A stretch of 64,000 bases of DNA. Origin: Lichenicoccus sp964242335 (GTDB taxonomy: Bacteria; Pseudomonadota; Alphaproteobacteria; Acetobacterales; Acetobacteraceae). The translations under genes were made by a program, and so were the position numbers. The first letter of the stretch is position 1, and each line of letters begins with the position of its first letter. Shown here one piece after another: positions 1 through 7,171 of the stretch. The notes beneath the pieces were generated by a model. It saw nothing but the letters and a program-made list of their open reading frames with translations. It did no database searches and had not been told where the DNA came from. The stretch lies in NCBI GenBank assembly GCA_964242335.1, contig CAXTAY010000013.1:1-64000 (forward strand). The letters are read 5' to 3'.

Positions 1-303
1 CACCTCGCCGGTGGCGCGCTGGCCGGGATAGAGGTCGTACATCCGGTTCAGCACCCGCAGCAGGGTCGACTTGCCGCAGCCGGACGGCCCGATCATGCCG
101 GTGACGCGCCGCTCGTACAGGTCGAGCGTGATCCGCTTCAGCGCGTGGTTGGCGCCGTAGTGGAAATCGAGCTCGCGTATCGCGATCATCGCCCGCCCCG
201 GCGCCTGCTGCGGGCCGCCGGCGCGAGGGAGCGCGAACGAGGCGCCGTAGCCGGGCCCCGTATAGGGCGCCGGACCGCTCCGGTTGGCTGGCTGGTCGTT
301 CAT
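1..303 (-). CDS. pstB: Phosphate ABC transporter ATP-binding protein PstB (5' part, cut by window edge)
   Basis: ATPase of the Pst high-affinity phosphate importer, acting on the cytoplasmic face with PstA and PstC. Only the first 101 codons are present; the rest lies left of the window. After a proline/glycine-rich N-terminal extension of about 45 residues, the protein reads MIAIRELDFHYGANHALKRI, then the Walker A motif GPSGCGKST and the PstB-typical LLRVLNRMYDLYPG. The extension is longer than usual for PstB, so the in-frame ATG at about codon 46 (MIAIREL) is an alternative start. The chosen ATG at 303 overlaps the pstA stop (ATGA), which indicates translational coupling in a pstSCAB order. 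Confidence 0.93.
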   Translation of the reverse strand, partial: MNDQPANRSGPAPYTGPGYGASFALPRAGGPQQAPGRAMIAIRELDFHYGANHALKRITLDLYERRVTGMIGPSGCGKSTLLRVLNRMYDLYPGQRATGEV

Positions 304-1181
304 GTCCTGTCCGATCCGCCTAGGCCGACGCGCGCGACGATGTTGATGAGGAGGACGCCGGCGGTGATCAGCAGCGCGGCGGTCCAGGCGAGCTGCACCC
401 AGTCGTCGTAGGCCGAGCCGGCATACTGGTAGATGGTGACCGGCAGGCTGGCCATCGGCGTGCGCAGGTCCACCGACCAGTCGAGGTTGCCCAGCGAGGT
501 GAACAGCAGCGGCGCGGTCTCGCCGGAGATGCGCGCGATCGCCAGCAGGATGCCGGTGGCGATGCCCCGGCGCGCCGCACGCACGCCGATCTGCAGCACC
601 ACCTTCCAGCGCGGCGCGCCGAGCGCCGCCGCGGCCTCGCGCATCGACACCGGCACCAGGCGCAGCATGTCCTCGGTGGTGCGCACCACGATCGGGATCA
701 CCAGGATCGCCAGCGCCGCAGCACCTGCGACGCCGGAGAAGTGCCCGCTCGGCGCCACCAGGATCAGGTAGACGAACAGCCCGACCAGGATCGAGGGCGC
801 GGACAGCAGCATGTCGGAGACGAAGCGCACCGACGAGGCGACCCAGGAGCCGGTGCCGAACTCGGCCAGGAAGATGCCGGCGAGCAGCCCGACCGGTGCG
901 CCGATCAGGGTGGCGAGGCCGGTCTGGATCACGCTGCCGACGATCGGGTTGAGCAGCCCGCCGCCGCCGCCCGGCGGCGAGGTGACGCGCGACAGGGTCG
1001 AGAGGTGCAGCCCGCCGAGGCCGCGCACCAGCAGGGTCGCCATGATCGAGACCAGGGCCGCGAGCACGATCAGCGTGGCCAGCGCGCTGAGCACGGTCAC
1101 CGCCTGGTTGCCGAGGCGTCGCCGGCGCGCGAGCCCCGGGGTGCGGGGGCGGGTGGGAGTGCCGAGGGCGGTGGCGCTCAC
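300..1181 (-). CDS. pstA: Phosphate ABC transporter permease PstA
   Basis: Inner-membrane permease subunit pairing with PstC to translocate phosphate. The reading frame stays open further upstream, but the start is placed at GTG 1181 because it overlaps the pstC stop (GTGA). That gives 293 residues, normal for PstA. An N-terminal hydrophobic segment (AVTVLSALATLIVLAALV) is followed by the PstA-like GGGGLLNPIVGSVIQTGLA stretch and a BPD permease EAA loop (EAAAALGAPRWKVVLQI). About six membrane helices are visible. It lies second from the 3' end of the visible pst operon and shares its Pho box control. Confidence 0.93.
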   Translation of the reverse strand: MSATALGTPTRPRTPGLARRRRLGNQAVTVLSALATLIVLAALVSIMATLLVRGLGGLHLSTLSRVTSPPGGGGGLLNPIVGSVIQTGLATLIGAPVGLLAGIFLAEFGTGSWVASSVRFVSDMLLSAPSILVGLFVYLILVAPSGHFSGVAGAAALAILVIPIVVRTTEDMLRLVPVSMREAAAALGAPRWKVVLQIGVRAARRGIATGILLAIARISGETAPLLFTSLGNLDWSVDLRTPMASLPVTIYQYAGSAYDDWVQLAWTAALLITAGVLLINIVARVGLGGSDRT

Positions 1182-2143
1182 GGCCCGCGCCGATACAGCA
1201 GCGCCCGCGAGCAGGCCAGGGTGATGAACGAGATCACCATCAGGATCAGTCCGAGCGCCAGCAGCGAGGACAGCTTCAGGCTGCCGGTCGGGCTCTCGGG
1301 GAACTCCAGCGCGATCAGCGAGGCGATGGTGTTGCCGGGCGAGAACAGGCTGGCCGAGATCCGGTTGGTGTTGCCGATCACGAAGGTGATGGCCATGGTC
1401 TCGCCCAGCGCGCGGCCGAGCCCGAGCATGATGCCGCCGATCACCGCGGTGCGCGACCAGGGCAGCACCACGCGGCTCATCACCTCCCAGCGGGTGGAGC
1501 CCAGCCCGTAGGCGCTCTCCTTGAGCACCGCCGGCATCGAGGCGAACACGTCGCGCATCACCGCGGCGATGAACGGGGTGATCATCACCGCCAGCACCAG
1601 CCCGCCGGTGAGCAGCCCGGTGCCGAACGGGGCGCCGGAGAACAGCACGCCGAGCAGCGGCAGGTGGCCCAGGCTCGCGATCAGCGCCGGCTGGACGTGC
1701 TGGGCCATGATCGGCACGATGACGAAGAAGCCCCACATGCCGAAGATGATCGAGGGCACCGCGGCCAGCAGCTCGATCGCGGTGCCGAGCGGCTGCGCGA
1801 TCCAGCCAGGCGCCATCTCGGTCAGGCAGAACGCGACCCCGAACGCCAGCGGGACCGCGATCAGCAGGCCGATGCACGAAGTCATCACCGTGCCGTAGAC
1901 CGGTGCCAGAGCGCCGTAATGGTCGAGCACCGGGTTCCACACCGAGCGGACCAGGAAGCGCCAGCCGAACACCGAGAACGCGTGCGTCCCGCCGCGCAGC
2001 ATCACCGCGATCAGGCCGGCGATCAGCAGCAGCACCGCGATGCCGCAGCTCCAGGCGACGGCCGTGAACACCGCATCGCCGAGACGCGATGCCGCGACTC
2101 CGTCCCGCCTGGCGGCGCTGCCGATCTCGACCGAGGAACCCAT
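1178..2143 (-). CDS. pstC: Phosphate ABC transporter permease PstC
   Basis: Inner-membrane permease partner of PstA, 321 residues. The N-terminus is cytoplasmic, followed by a first helix (TAVAWSCGIAVLLLIAGLIAV) and the PstC-typical segment FLVRSVWNPVLDHYGALAPV. The EAA loop ESAYGLGSTRWEVMSRVVLP and the following GIMLGLGRALGETMA are diagnostic of the family. The ATG at 2143 has GAGG about nine bases upstream. The gap to pstS is 30 bases and the 3' end overlaps pstA, so it belongs to one operon pstS-pstC-pstA-pstB. Confidence 0.95.
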   Translation of the reverse strand: MGSSVEIGSAARRDGVAASRLGDAVFTAVAWSCGIAVLLLIAGLIAVMLRGGTHAFSVFGWRFLVRSVWNPVLDHYGALAPVYGTVMTSCIGLLIAVPLAFGVAFCLTEMAPGWIAQPLGTAIELLAAVPSIIFGMWGFFVIVPIMAQHVQPALIASLGHLPLLGVLFSGAPFGTGLLTGGLVLAVMITPFIAAVMRDVFASMPAVLKESAYGLGSTRWEVMSRVVLPWSRTAVIGGIMLGLGRALGETMAITFVIGNTNRISASLFSPGNTIASLIALEFPESPTGSLKLSSLLALGLILMVISFITLACSRALLYRRGP

Positions 2144-2173
2144 GCTACATCGCCTCGCCGGTCGGCTGCCGGA

Positions 2174-3196
2174 TCATCGCACGGCCTGGCTCCAGGCCGC
2201 GCGCACCTTCGCCTGCACCGCGCTCGGCAGGGTAACATAGTTCAGGCTGGTGGCGATCTGCGCGCCGTTGCTGAAGGCCCAGTCGAAGAACCTGGTCACG
2301 GCGGCGCCGCGCGCCGGATCCTTCGGGTTGGTCGGCAGCAGCACGAAGGTCGCCGAGACGATCGGCCAGGCGCCGGCGCCGGCGCTGTCGAGCATGTCGA
2401 CGGCGAAGTCGGTGGCGCCCGCCCAGTCGGCGGCGGCGGCGGCCTTGGAGAAGCTGTCCAGGTTCGGCGTCACGAAGGCGCCGGCGCGATCCTTGAGCAG
2501 CGTGGTGGTCAGGTGGTTGCGGTCGGCGAAGGCGTATTCGACGTAGCCGAGCCCGCCGCGCGTGTTGCGGACCACCGCGGCCACGCCGTCATTGCCGCGC
2601 GCGCCGGCGCCGGCCGGCCACTGGATCGAGGTGCTCGCCCCGACCTTGGACTTCCAGTCGGTGCTGGCCTTGGCCAGGTAGGAGGTGAAGACGAACGTCG
2701 TGCCGGAGCCGTCGGCGCGATAGACCGGCGCCACCGCGAGGTCCGGCAGGCTCAGGCCGGGGTTGAGCGCGGCGATCTGGCGGTCGTTCCACATGGTGAT
2801 GTCGCCGCTGTACAGCCCGGCGAGCACGGCGCCGGTGAGGCGCAGCTGGTTCGGCGCGATCCCGGGCAGGTTGACGATCGGCACCACGCCGCCGATCACG
2901 GTGGGGAACTGCAGCAGCGCATGGGCGGCCAGCTTGGGGGCCGCCACCGGCGCGTCCGAGGCGCCGAAATCGACGGTGCGTGCGATCACCTGGTTCTGCC
3001 CGGCGCCGGAGCCGAGCGCCTGGTAGTTCAGCGCGATGCCGAGCGCCTGATGCGCCCCGGCCGCCCAGGCGCCGTAGATCGGTGCCGCGAAGGTCGAGCC
3101 GGCGCCGGTGATGTCGACCGCCGCGGCGTCGCGCGCCGCCAACGCAGGTGCCACGAGCGACAGGGTGGCGATCAGGAACGTCGAGGAGACGCGCAT
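2174..3196 (-). CDS. pstS: Periplasmic phosphate-binding protein PstS
   Basis: Periplasmic phosphate receptor delivering phosphate to PstCA. The ATG at 3196 gives 340 residues and a clean signal peptide (MRVSSTFLIATLSLVAPALA, then ARDAAA). The frame is open 19 codons further upstream, but that ATG adds a charged leader and lacks the AAGGA found about ten bases before 3196. The mature N-terminus ITGAGSTFAAPIYGAWA and the motifs GSGAGQNQVIARTVDFGASDAP and YRADGSGTTFVFTSYL match phosphate-binding loops of PstS. It is first in the operon, preceded at about 190 bases by a Pho box, so induction under phosphate limitation by PhoB is expected. Confidence 0.95.
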   Translation of the reverse strand: MRVSSTFLIATLSLVAPALAARDAAAVDITGAGSTFAAPIYGAWAAGAHQALGIALNYQALGSGAGQNQVIARTVDFGASDAPVAAPKLAAHALLQFPTVIGGVVPIVNLPGIAPNQLRLTGAVLAGLYSGDITMWNDRQIAALNPGLSLPDLAVAPVYRADGSGTTFVFTSYLAKASTDWKSKVGASTSIQWPAGAGARGNDGVAAVVRNTRGGLGYVEYAFADRNHLTTTLLKDRAGAFVTPNLDSFSKAAAAADWAGATDFAVDMLDSAGAGAWPIVSATFVLLPTNPKDPARGAAVTRFFDWAFSNGAQIATSLNYVTLPSAVQAKVRAAWSQAVR

Positions 3197-3387
3197 AGCA
3201 GGAGGATCCTTCCGACATGACGTGGAGGCGCCCGCACTCCGCCGTTCCGGCATCGCGGTCCGGGCCCGGGCGACCCCGGGTGGAACGGCGCGGCTGGAGC
3301 GGCACCGGCCCGGCCGCGAGCGCCGACCGCTTCGATCCGGTCGCGGCGGCTTCTACGCGCCGGCGATGGCGCGCGTGTTACGGTTCG

Positions 3388-3405
3388 ATGACGGTCTGAT
3401 GACAA
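3388..3405 (-). promoter_or_regulatory. Pho box (PhoB-binding site) upstream of pstS
   Basis: Read on the minus strand this is TTGTCAT-CAGA-CCGTCAT: two 7-base half-sites, each matching CTGTCAT at six of seven positions, separated by exactly four bases (11-base period). That is the canonical Pho box geometry. About ten bases downstream lies TAACAC, a possible weak -10, consistent with PhoB replacing a -35 element. The site is about 190 bases upstream of the pstS start. The rest of 3197-3538 shows no supported gene; the AT-rich stretch near 3485-3525 may hold the promoter of the rightward small gene at 3539. Confidence 0.75.
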
Positions 3406-3538
3406 CGCGCCGCGCCGGCTGCCGCGCGCCGTTGCCTCGAAACAGAGCCTGCGTCACCCATACGGGTGATAGAAGGCGGAATCGTTTTGCTTTATGTTCG
3501 TTTGCATCTCAATAACACGTTGGTCTGGGAGATAGAGG

Positions 3539-3835
3539 GTGGCACCTGACACTTTCCTCGACACGGATCGGTCGAGCGAGATGCCCGTATCCTCGACGAA
3601 CGGCTGCGACGAGGCCTGCGTGACCGAGAGCCTGTCCGACCGGTCGTATTCGCTCCGCACCATGCTGTCGCACGAGCTGCGCTTCGCCAAGGCAGATTAC
3701 CGCACGCTGGCGCTGCATGCCGGGCCGCTGGACAGGATCACCCTGGAGGCCAAGCAGCTGGTGACGCGCCTGTCCGCCCTGCTCCAGGCCGAGATCGAGA
3801 GGCTGCGCAGCGAGGGCCGCGAGCAGCCGGGATGA
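3539..3835 (+). CDS. Small hypothetical protein, helical
   Basis: A 98-residue protein starting at GTG 3539, with GGGAG about nine bases upstream. Not recognised. The N-terminal 35 residues are polar. The C-terminal two thirds (from MLSHELRFAKADYRTLALHA to the end) is a predicted amphipathic helical region rich in Leu, Arg and Glu, with no membrane segment or metal-binding cysteine cluster. It is divergent from pstS and shares its intergenic region, so a phosphate-related expression link is possible but untested. An internal ATG near 3662 is an alternative start giving a purely helical product. Confidence 0.6.
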   Translation: MAPDTFLDTDRSSEMPVSSTNGCDEACVTESLSDRSYSLRTMLSHELRFAKADYRTLALHAGPLDRITLEAKQLVTRLSALLQAEIERLRSEGREQPG

Positions 3836-3962
3836 CCGCCGTCCGGGCCTGATCCTGCCTACGCGCCCGGGGCTGCCCGCGGGTCGGTCGCCGCGTGCCC
3901 GAACCGCCGCTTGCCGCCGATGCGCGGGCGGGAGCAGGATCGGTCGGCAGCGCGGGCGGAGT

Positions 3963-5177
3963 ATGACGACCTCGTATCGATCCCCGCGGCCGAGGCAACT
4001 CCTCGCCGGCGCTCGCATCTTCACCGGCGAGACGATCCTGGATGGGCAGGCGCTGCTGATCGAGGACGGCCGCATCCTCGACCTGCTCCCCGCGTCTGCC
4101 GCGACGTCCGCGGAGCGCACCGATCTTCCGGCATCCTGGCTGCTGGCGCCGGGTCTGATCGACCTGCAGGTCAATGGCGGCGGCGGGATCGGCTTCAACG
4201 AGACCCCCACCCTGCGCGGCGCGCTCGGCATCGCCGCCGCGCATCGCAGGCTCGGCACCACCGGGGTGCTGCCGACGGTGATCACCGACACGCCCGCGGT
4301 GATGCGTGCGGCCGCGGCGGCGGCGTCGGAGGCGGCGCGGATGCCCGGCAGCGGCGTGCTCGGCGTGCACCTGGAGGGTCCGTTCCTCAGCCCGGATCGG
4401 GCCGGGGTGCACCGGCGGCACTTCATCCGGCCGCCGGAGGAGGCGGACATCGCCTGGCTCTGCGGGCTGCCGGAGCGGTCCGGCGGCGGCCGGGTGCTGC
4501 TGACGCTGGCACCCGAGCAGGTGCCCCCGGCCACGATCGCGCGCCTCGCCGCGGCCGGCATACACGTCTCGGGCGGCCACTCCGCCGCCAGCCTCGAGGA
4601 CAGCCAGGCCGCCCTGCGCGCCGGGATGAGCGGCTTCACCCACCTGTTCAACGCGATGCCGCCGCTCGCCGGCCGGGCACCCGGGATCGCCCTGGCGGCG
4701 ATGACCGACCCGGCCGCCTGCTGCGGCATCATCGTCGACGGCATCCACGTGCATCCCGCGATGCTTCGCCTCGCGCTCGCGGCCAAGCCGGCCGGCGGCA
4801 TGCTGCTCGTCAGCGACGCGATGCCGCCCGCCGGCACCGACCTGCCCGAGTTCATGCTGCAGGGGCGTCGGGTGCTGCGGCGCAACGCGCGGCTGGAGAC
4901 CGAGGACGGGGTGCTGGCCGGCGCCGACCTCGACCTGTGCGGTGCGGTGGCGCAGGCGATCGCACTGCTCGGGATCGCGCCGGAAGAGGCGCTGCGCATG
5001 GCCTCGCTGTATCCGGCGCGCTTCCTCGGCCTCGACCACTGCCTCGGCCGGCTGGCGCCGGGCTACCGCGCCGACATCGTGCTGCTCGACGACCGGCTGC
5101 GGGCCGCCGGAACCTGGGTTGCCGGAACCTGGGTTGCCGGAACCTGGGGCGCCGGAACCTCGATTCCCGGAACCTGA
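3963..5177 (+). CDS. nagA: N-acetylglucosamine-6-phosphate deacetylase
   Basis: Amidohydrolase that converts GlcNAc-6-phosphate to glucosamine-6-phosphate and acetate in the cytosol, in amino sugar and peptidoglycan recycling. The 404 residues include the E. coli-type first-strand motif DLQVNGGGG (residues 68-75), the metal ligand Glu138 in HLEGPFL, His206 (GGHSAAS), His227 (THLFNAMPPL), His262/264 (IHVHP) and the catalytic Asp285 (VSDAMPPAG). Most NagA proteins end soon after the equivalent of IVLLDDRL; here the last 24 residues are repeats of AGTWV encoded by a 15-base tandem array that runs past the stop codon. No nagB or transporter is adjacent. Confidence 0.93.
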   Translation: MTTSYRSPRPRQLLAGARIFTGETILDGQALLIEDGRILDLLPASAATSAERTDLPASWLLAPGLIDLQVNGGGGIGFNETPTLRGALGIAAAHRRLGTTGVLPTVITDTPAVMRAAAAAASEAARMPGSGVLGVHLEGPFLSPDRAGVHRRHFIRPPEEADIAWLCGLPERSGGGRVLLTLAPEQVPPATIARLAAAGIHVSGGHSAASLEDSQAALRAGMSGFTHLFNAMPPLAGRAPGIALAAMTDPAACCGIIVDGIHVHPAMLRLALAAKPAGGMLLVSDAMPPAGTDLPEFMLQGRRVLRRNARLETEDGVLAGADLDLCGAVAQAIALLGIAPEEALRMASLYPARFLGLDHCLGRLAPGYRADIVLLDDRLRAAGTWVAGTWVAGTWGAGTSIPGT

Positions 5178-5210
5178 GGCGCCGGCACCTGAACCGCCGG
5201 AACCGCGCGC
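5106..5210 (+). repeat. Seven 15-base tandem units across the nagA stop codon
   Basis: Seven consecutive 15-base units, the first two identical (GCCGGAACCTGGGTT) and later ones degenerating. Units 1-4 encode AGTWV-like pentapeptides at the NagA C-terminus. Unit 5 contains the nagA stop (TGA at 5175). Units 6-7 lie beyond it in the gap before the convergent membrane protein gene. Because the unit is a multiple of three, copy-number change would lengthen or shorten the tail without a frameshift. Confidence 0.85.
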
Positions 5211-5225
5211 GGAGCCTGCGACCGG

Positions 5226-6587
5226 CTAACGGGCTGATCCGGCGCGACGCTGCCGTGCCGCGGGATGCGGCGACGACAGGATCCGCACCGCGGCGGCCTC
5301 GCGATCCTGGCCCAGCCGCCCCGCCTGCCGGACATGCTCGCGCAGGCACGCCGAGATCCCGAGCAGGTAGTAGAGCATGGGCTGGAAGCCGATGCCGATG
5401 AAGGCGCCGCAGGCGAGCAGGGTCAGCAGCGCGACCTGCAGCGCGAAGGCCAGCTCCCGCGCCCACGCCATCTCCTCGACTCGCCTGGTCAGGCGCGCGA
5501 CGGCGCGCAGCTGGTGGAACGCGAATCCGACGATGAGGGCGAACAGGGCGAGGCCGACCCAGCCCTGCTCGCCCAGCACCTCGAAATAGATGCTGTGGAA
5601 CGCCTTGCCGTGCACGACCAGGACGTGGCCGTCGGGGTCGGGCGGGAACTCGATGCGGTCGATGATATAGGCGTTGAAGCCGCCGCCGAACGGATGGCTC
5701 GCGACGTAGTTCAGTGTCCACCTCCACACCAGGATGCGGCCGAGGGCAGAGCCCTCGGTGTTGTAGTCGCTGACCGTCGAGATGCGCTCGTTCCAGGCGC
5801 TCGAGGTCAGCAGGCTGATGGCGAGTGCGGCCATCACCCCGATCGCCCCGAACAGGATCTTGCGCCGGCTGCTGAGCCAGAGGCCGGCGCCGACCACGCC
5901 GAGCCCGATCAGCGCGGTGCGCTCGTAGGTGCCGATCGCGGCCGCGACCGCCGCCACCGCCAGCCCGAAATAGAGCAGGTCGGTGAGCGGGTTCCTCGGC
6001 ATGATCCGGGTGTTGCGGCGCAGGTAGAGGATGATCGGGACCAGCATCAGCGCCACCGTGGCCAGCGTGCTGCCCTCCGCGAGCAGGCTGTTGCCGCCGA
6101 CGATGCCGAGCTGCCTGCCGTAGCCGCCGCCGCTGATCATGGTCTTGATCCCGACCGGCAGGAAATGCACGACCACCGAGAACAGGTAGATCTGCAGGAA
6201 CGCCTCGATCTGGATCCGGGAGCGGAACACGAAGGGCAGGAAAGCGCCGACGCAGATGGTCTTGAACGCGTAGTTCCACTTGTCCCACGCCGCCGTCGGC
6301 ACCTCTGCCCACAGCGCCGTGGACAGCGTCACCCAGGCGGCGAACCCCATCAGCAGGCAGCTGGTCGCGGTGAGCCGCCCCTTGCGGCGATCCAGCATCG
6401 CGTAGCCGCCGACCGCCGCCACCGCCATGATCAGCGAGACCGGCAGCTGGTTGAGGATTTCGTAGACGACGGCCTGCGGGTAGAACGTGTCCACCCACAC
6501 GTAGCCCAGGCTGAACATGAACGGAGCGGCCGCCCCGAACACCAGGAACGACACGTAGATCATGGTGATGTAGAGGCTGCGCAGCAT
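5226..6587 (-). CDS. O-antigen polymerase/ligase-type membrane protein
   Basis: A 453-residue polytopic inner-membrane protein with about 11-12 hydrophobic segments, beginning MLRSLYITMIYVSFLVFGAA. It resembles the Wzy/WaaL/RfaL superfamily: a large polar loop in the C-terminal half carries YNTEGSALGRILVWRWTLNY and HPFGGGFNAYI, followed by VVHGKAFHSIYFEVLGEQGW, the E-xx-G-xx-G type motif seen in O-antigen ligase and exopolysaccharide polymerase proteins. The frame is open for another 73 codons upstream, but that part is Arg/Ala-rich and not membrane-like, so ATG 6587 is used. Role in surface glycan polymerisation is inferred. Convergent with nagA. Confidence 0.8.
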   Translation of the reverse strand: MLRSLYITMIYVSFLVFGAAAPFMFSLGYVWVDTFYPQAVVYEILNQLPVSLIMAVAAVGGYAMLDRRKGRLTATSCLLMGFAAWVTLSTALWAEVPTAAWDKWNYAFKTICVGAFLPFVFRSRIQIEAFLQIYLFSVVVHFLPVGIKTMISGGGYGRQLGIVGGNSLLAEGSTLATVALMLVPIILYLRRNTRIMPRNPLTDLLYFGLAVAAVAAAIGTYERTALIGLGVVGAGLWLSSRRKILFGAIGVMAALAISLLTSSAWNERISTVSDYNTEGSALGRILVWRWTLNYVASHPFGGGFNAYIIDRIEFPPDPDGHVLVVHGKAFHSIYFEVLGEQGWVGLALFALIVGFAFHQLRAVARLTRRVEEMAWARELAFALQVALLTLLACGAFIGIGFQPMLYYLLGISACLREHVRQAGRLGQDREAAAVRILSSPHPAARQRRAGSAR

Positions 6588-6624
6588 GCGGACCGGGCCT
6601 AGAGCGGCATCGGCTCGAGCGGGA

Positions 6625-6906
6625 TCATGCCGCGGATGCGCCGCGCCGCGCCGCCGTCCCTCCGCCGCGCGATCCGCGACGCATCGCGCGCGGCTCCCTG
6701 AGGCGGCGCACGCGCCGTGCTCGCCACGCCGTCGATGCCTCGCCACCGGGCGACGGATCGCGCGCCGTCGCGGCCACCGGCCGGTCGGGGGGCACCCGCT
6801 TCGCACGCTCGCCGAACCACGGCGTGATCCGGTCGAGCTTCACCGCGCGATAGGCCACGAACAGGCAGGTGAGCGTGCTGAGCAGGATGGTGAGGTCGTC
6901 GATCAA
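6625..6906 (-). CDS. Possible small membrane protein
   Basis: Low-confidence 93-codon frame from TTG 6906. It begins IDDLTILLSTLTCLFVAYRA, a plausible single N-terminal membrane helix, then KLDRITPWFGERAKRVP, with a low-complexity Arg-rich tail. The TTG overlaps the TGA of a 16-codon upstream mini-ORF (ATG at about 6954) that has its own GAGGA at good spacing, giving a TTGA coupling. It precedes the polymerase gene on the same strand, so it could be an accessory of that glycan locus. Against it: no strong ribosome site of its own and a biased C-terminal composition. Confidence 0.38.
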   Translation of the reverse strand: MIDDLTILLSTLTCLFVAYRAVKLDRITPWFGERAKRVPPDRPVAATARDPSPGGEASTAWRARRVRRLREPRAMRRGSRGGGTAARRGASAA

Positions 6907-7046
6907 TCGGGTCGTCCGGCGGGGGTGCCCGGATGCTGACTGCAACGCGACATCGTTATCCTCGACCGATCCGATCGAGATTTTCGTAATTGATACGCAA
7001 CGTCTTTTCAAGGCTCTCCGATCGTCCGCCCGTCGAGGGTTCCGGA

Positions 7047-7171
7047 CGAAGACGAGGCAAGGAGCCTCGCCCCTCGACCCCATCAAGGGCCAAGCCTTTG
7101 AATTCCGATATTTAATCGACAGGGGTCTGGGGCCGCCGGCCCCAGTGGGTCAAGGGCAAAGCCCTTGCCTG
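7047..7171 (-). repeat. Intergenic palindromic repeat, copy A (full length)
   Basis: Read on the minus strand, directly after the stop codon of the CYTH-CHAD gene, it contains CAAGGGCTTTGCCCTTG, then TGGGGCCGGCGGCCCCA, then CAAAGGCTTGGCCCTTG, then GGGGCGAGGCTCC: four successive stem-loops. It aligns over about 125 bases with copy C at 25074-25200, down to the trailing GTCTTCGTC. Even the preceding GGC-TAG (last codon plus stop) is shared with copy C. No T-tract follows, so it is not a typical intrinsic terminator. Confidence 0.85.

Noticed and set aside
1664..3220. 518-codon rightward open frame across pstC and pstS
   Set aside because: Antisense to two clear pst genes, biased composition and no ribosome site.
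5106..5229. CRISPR-like or PEP-repeat protein reading of the nagA-end repeats
   Set aside because: Units are contiguous 15-base tandem repeats without spacers; the PEP-rich frame is a shadow of the nagA frame with no start signal of its own.
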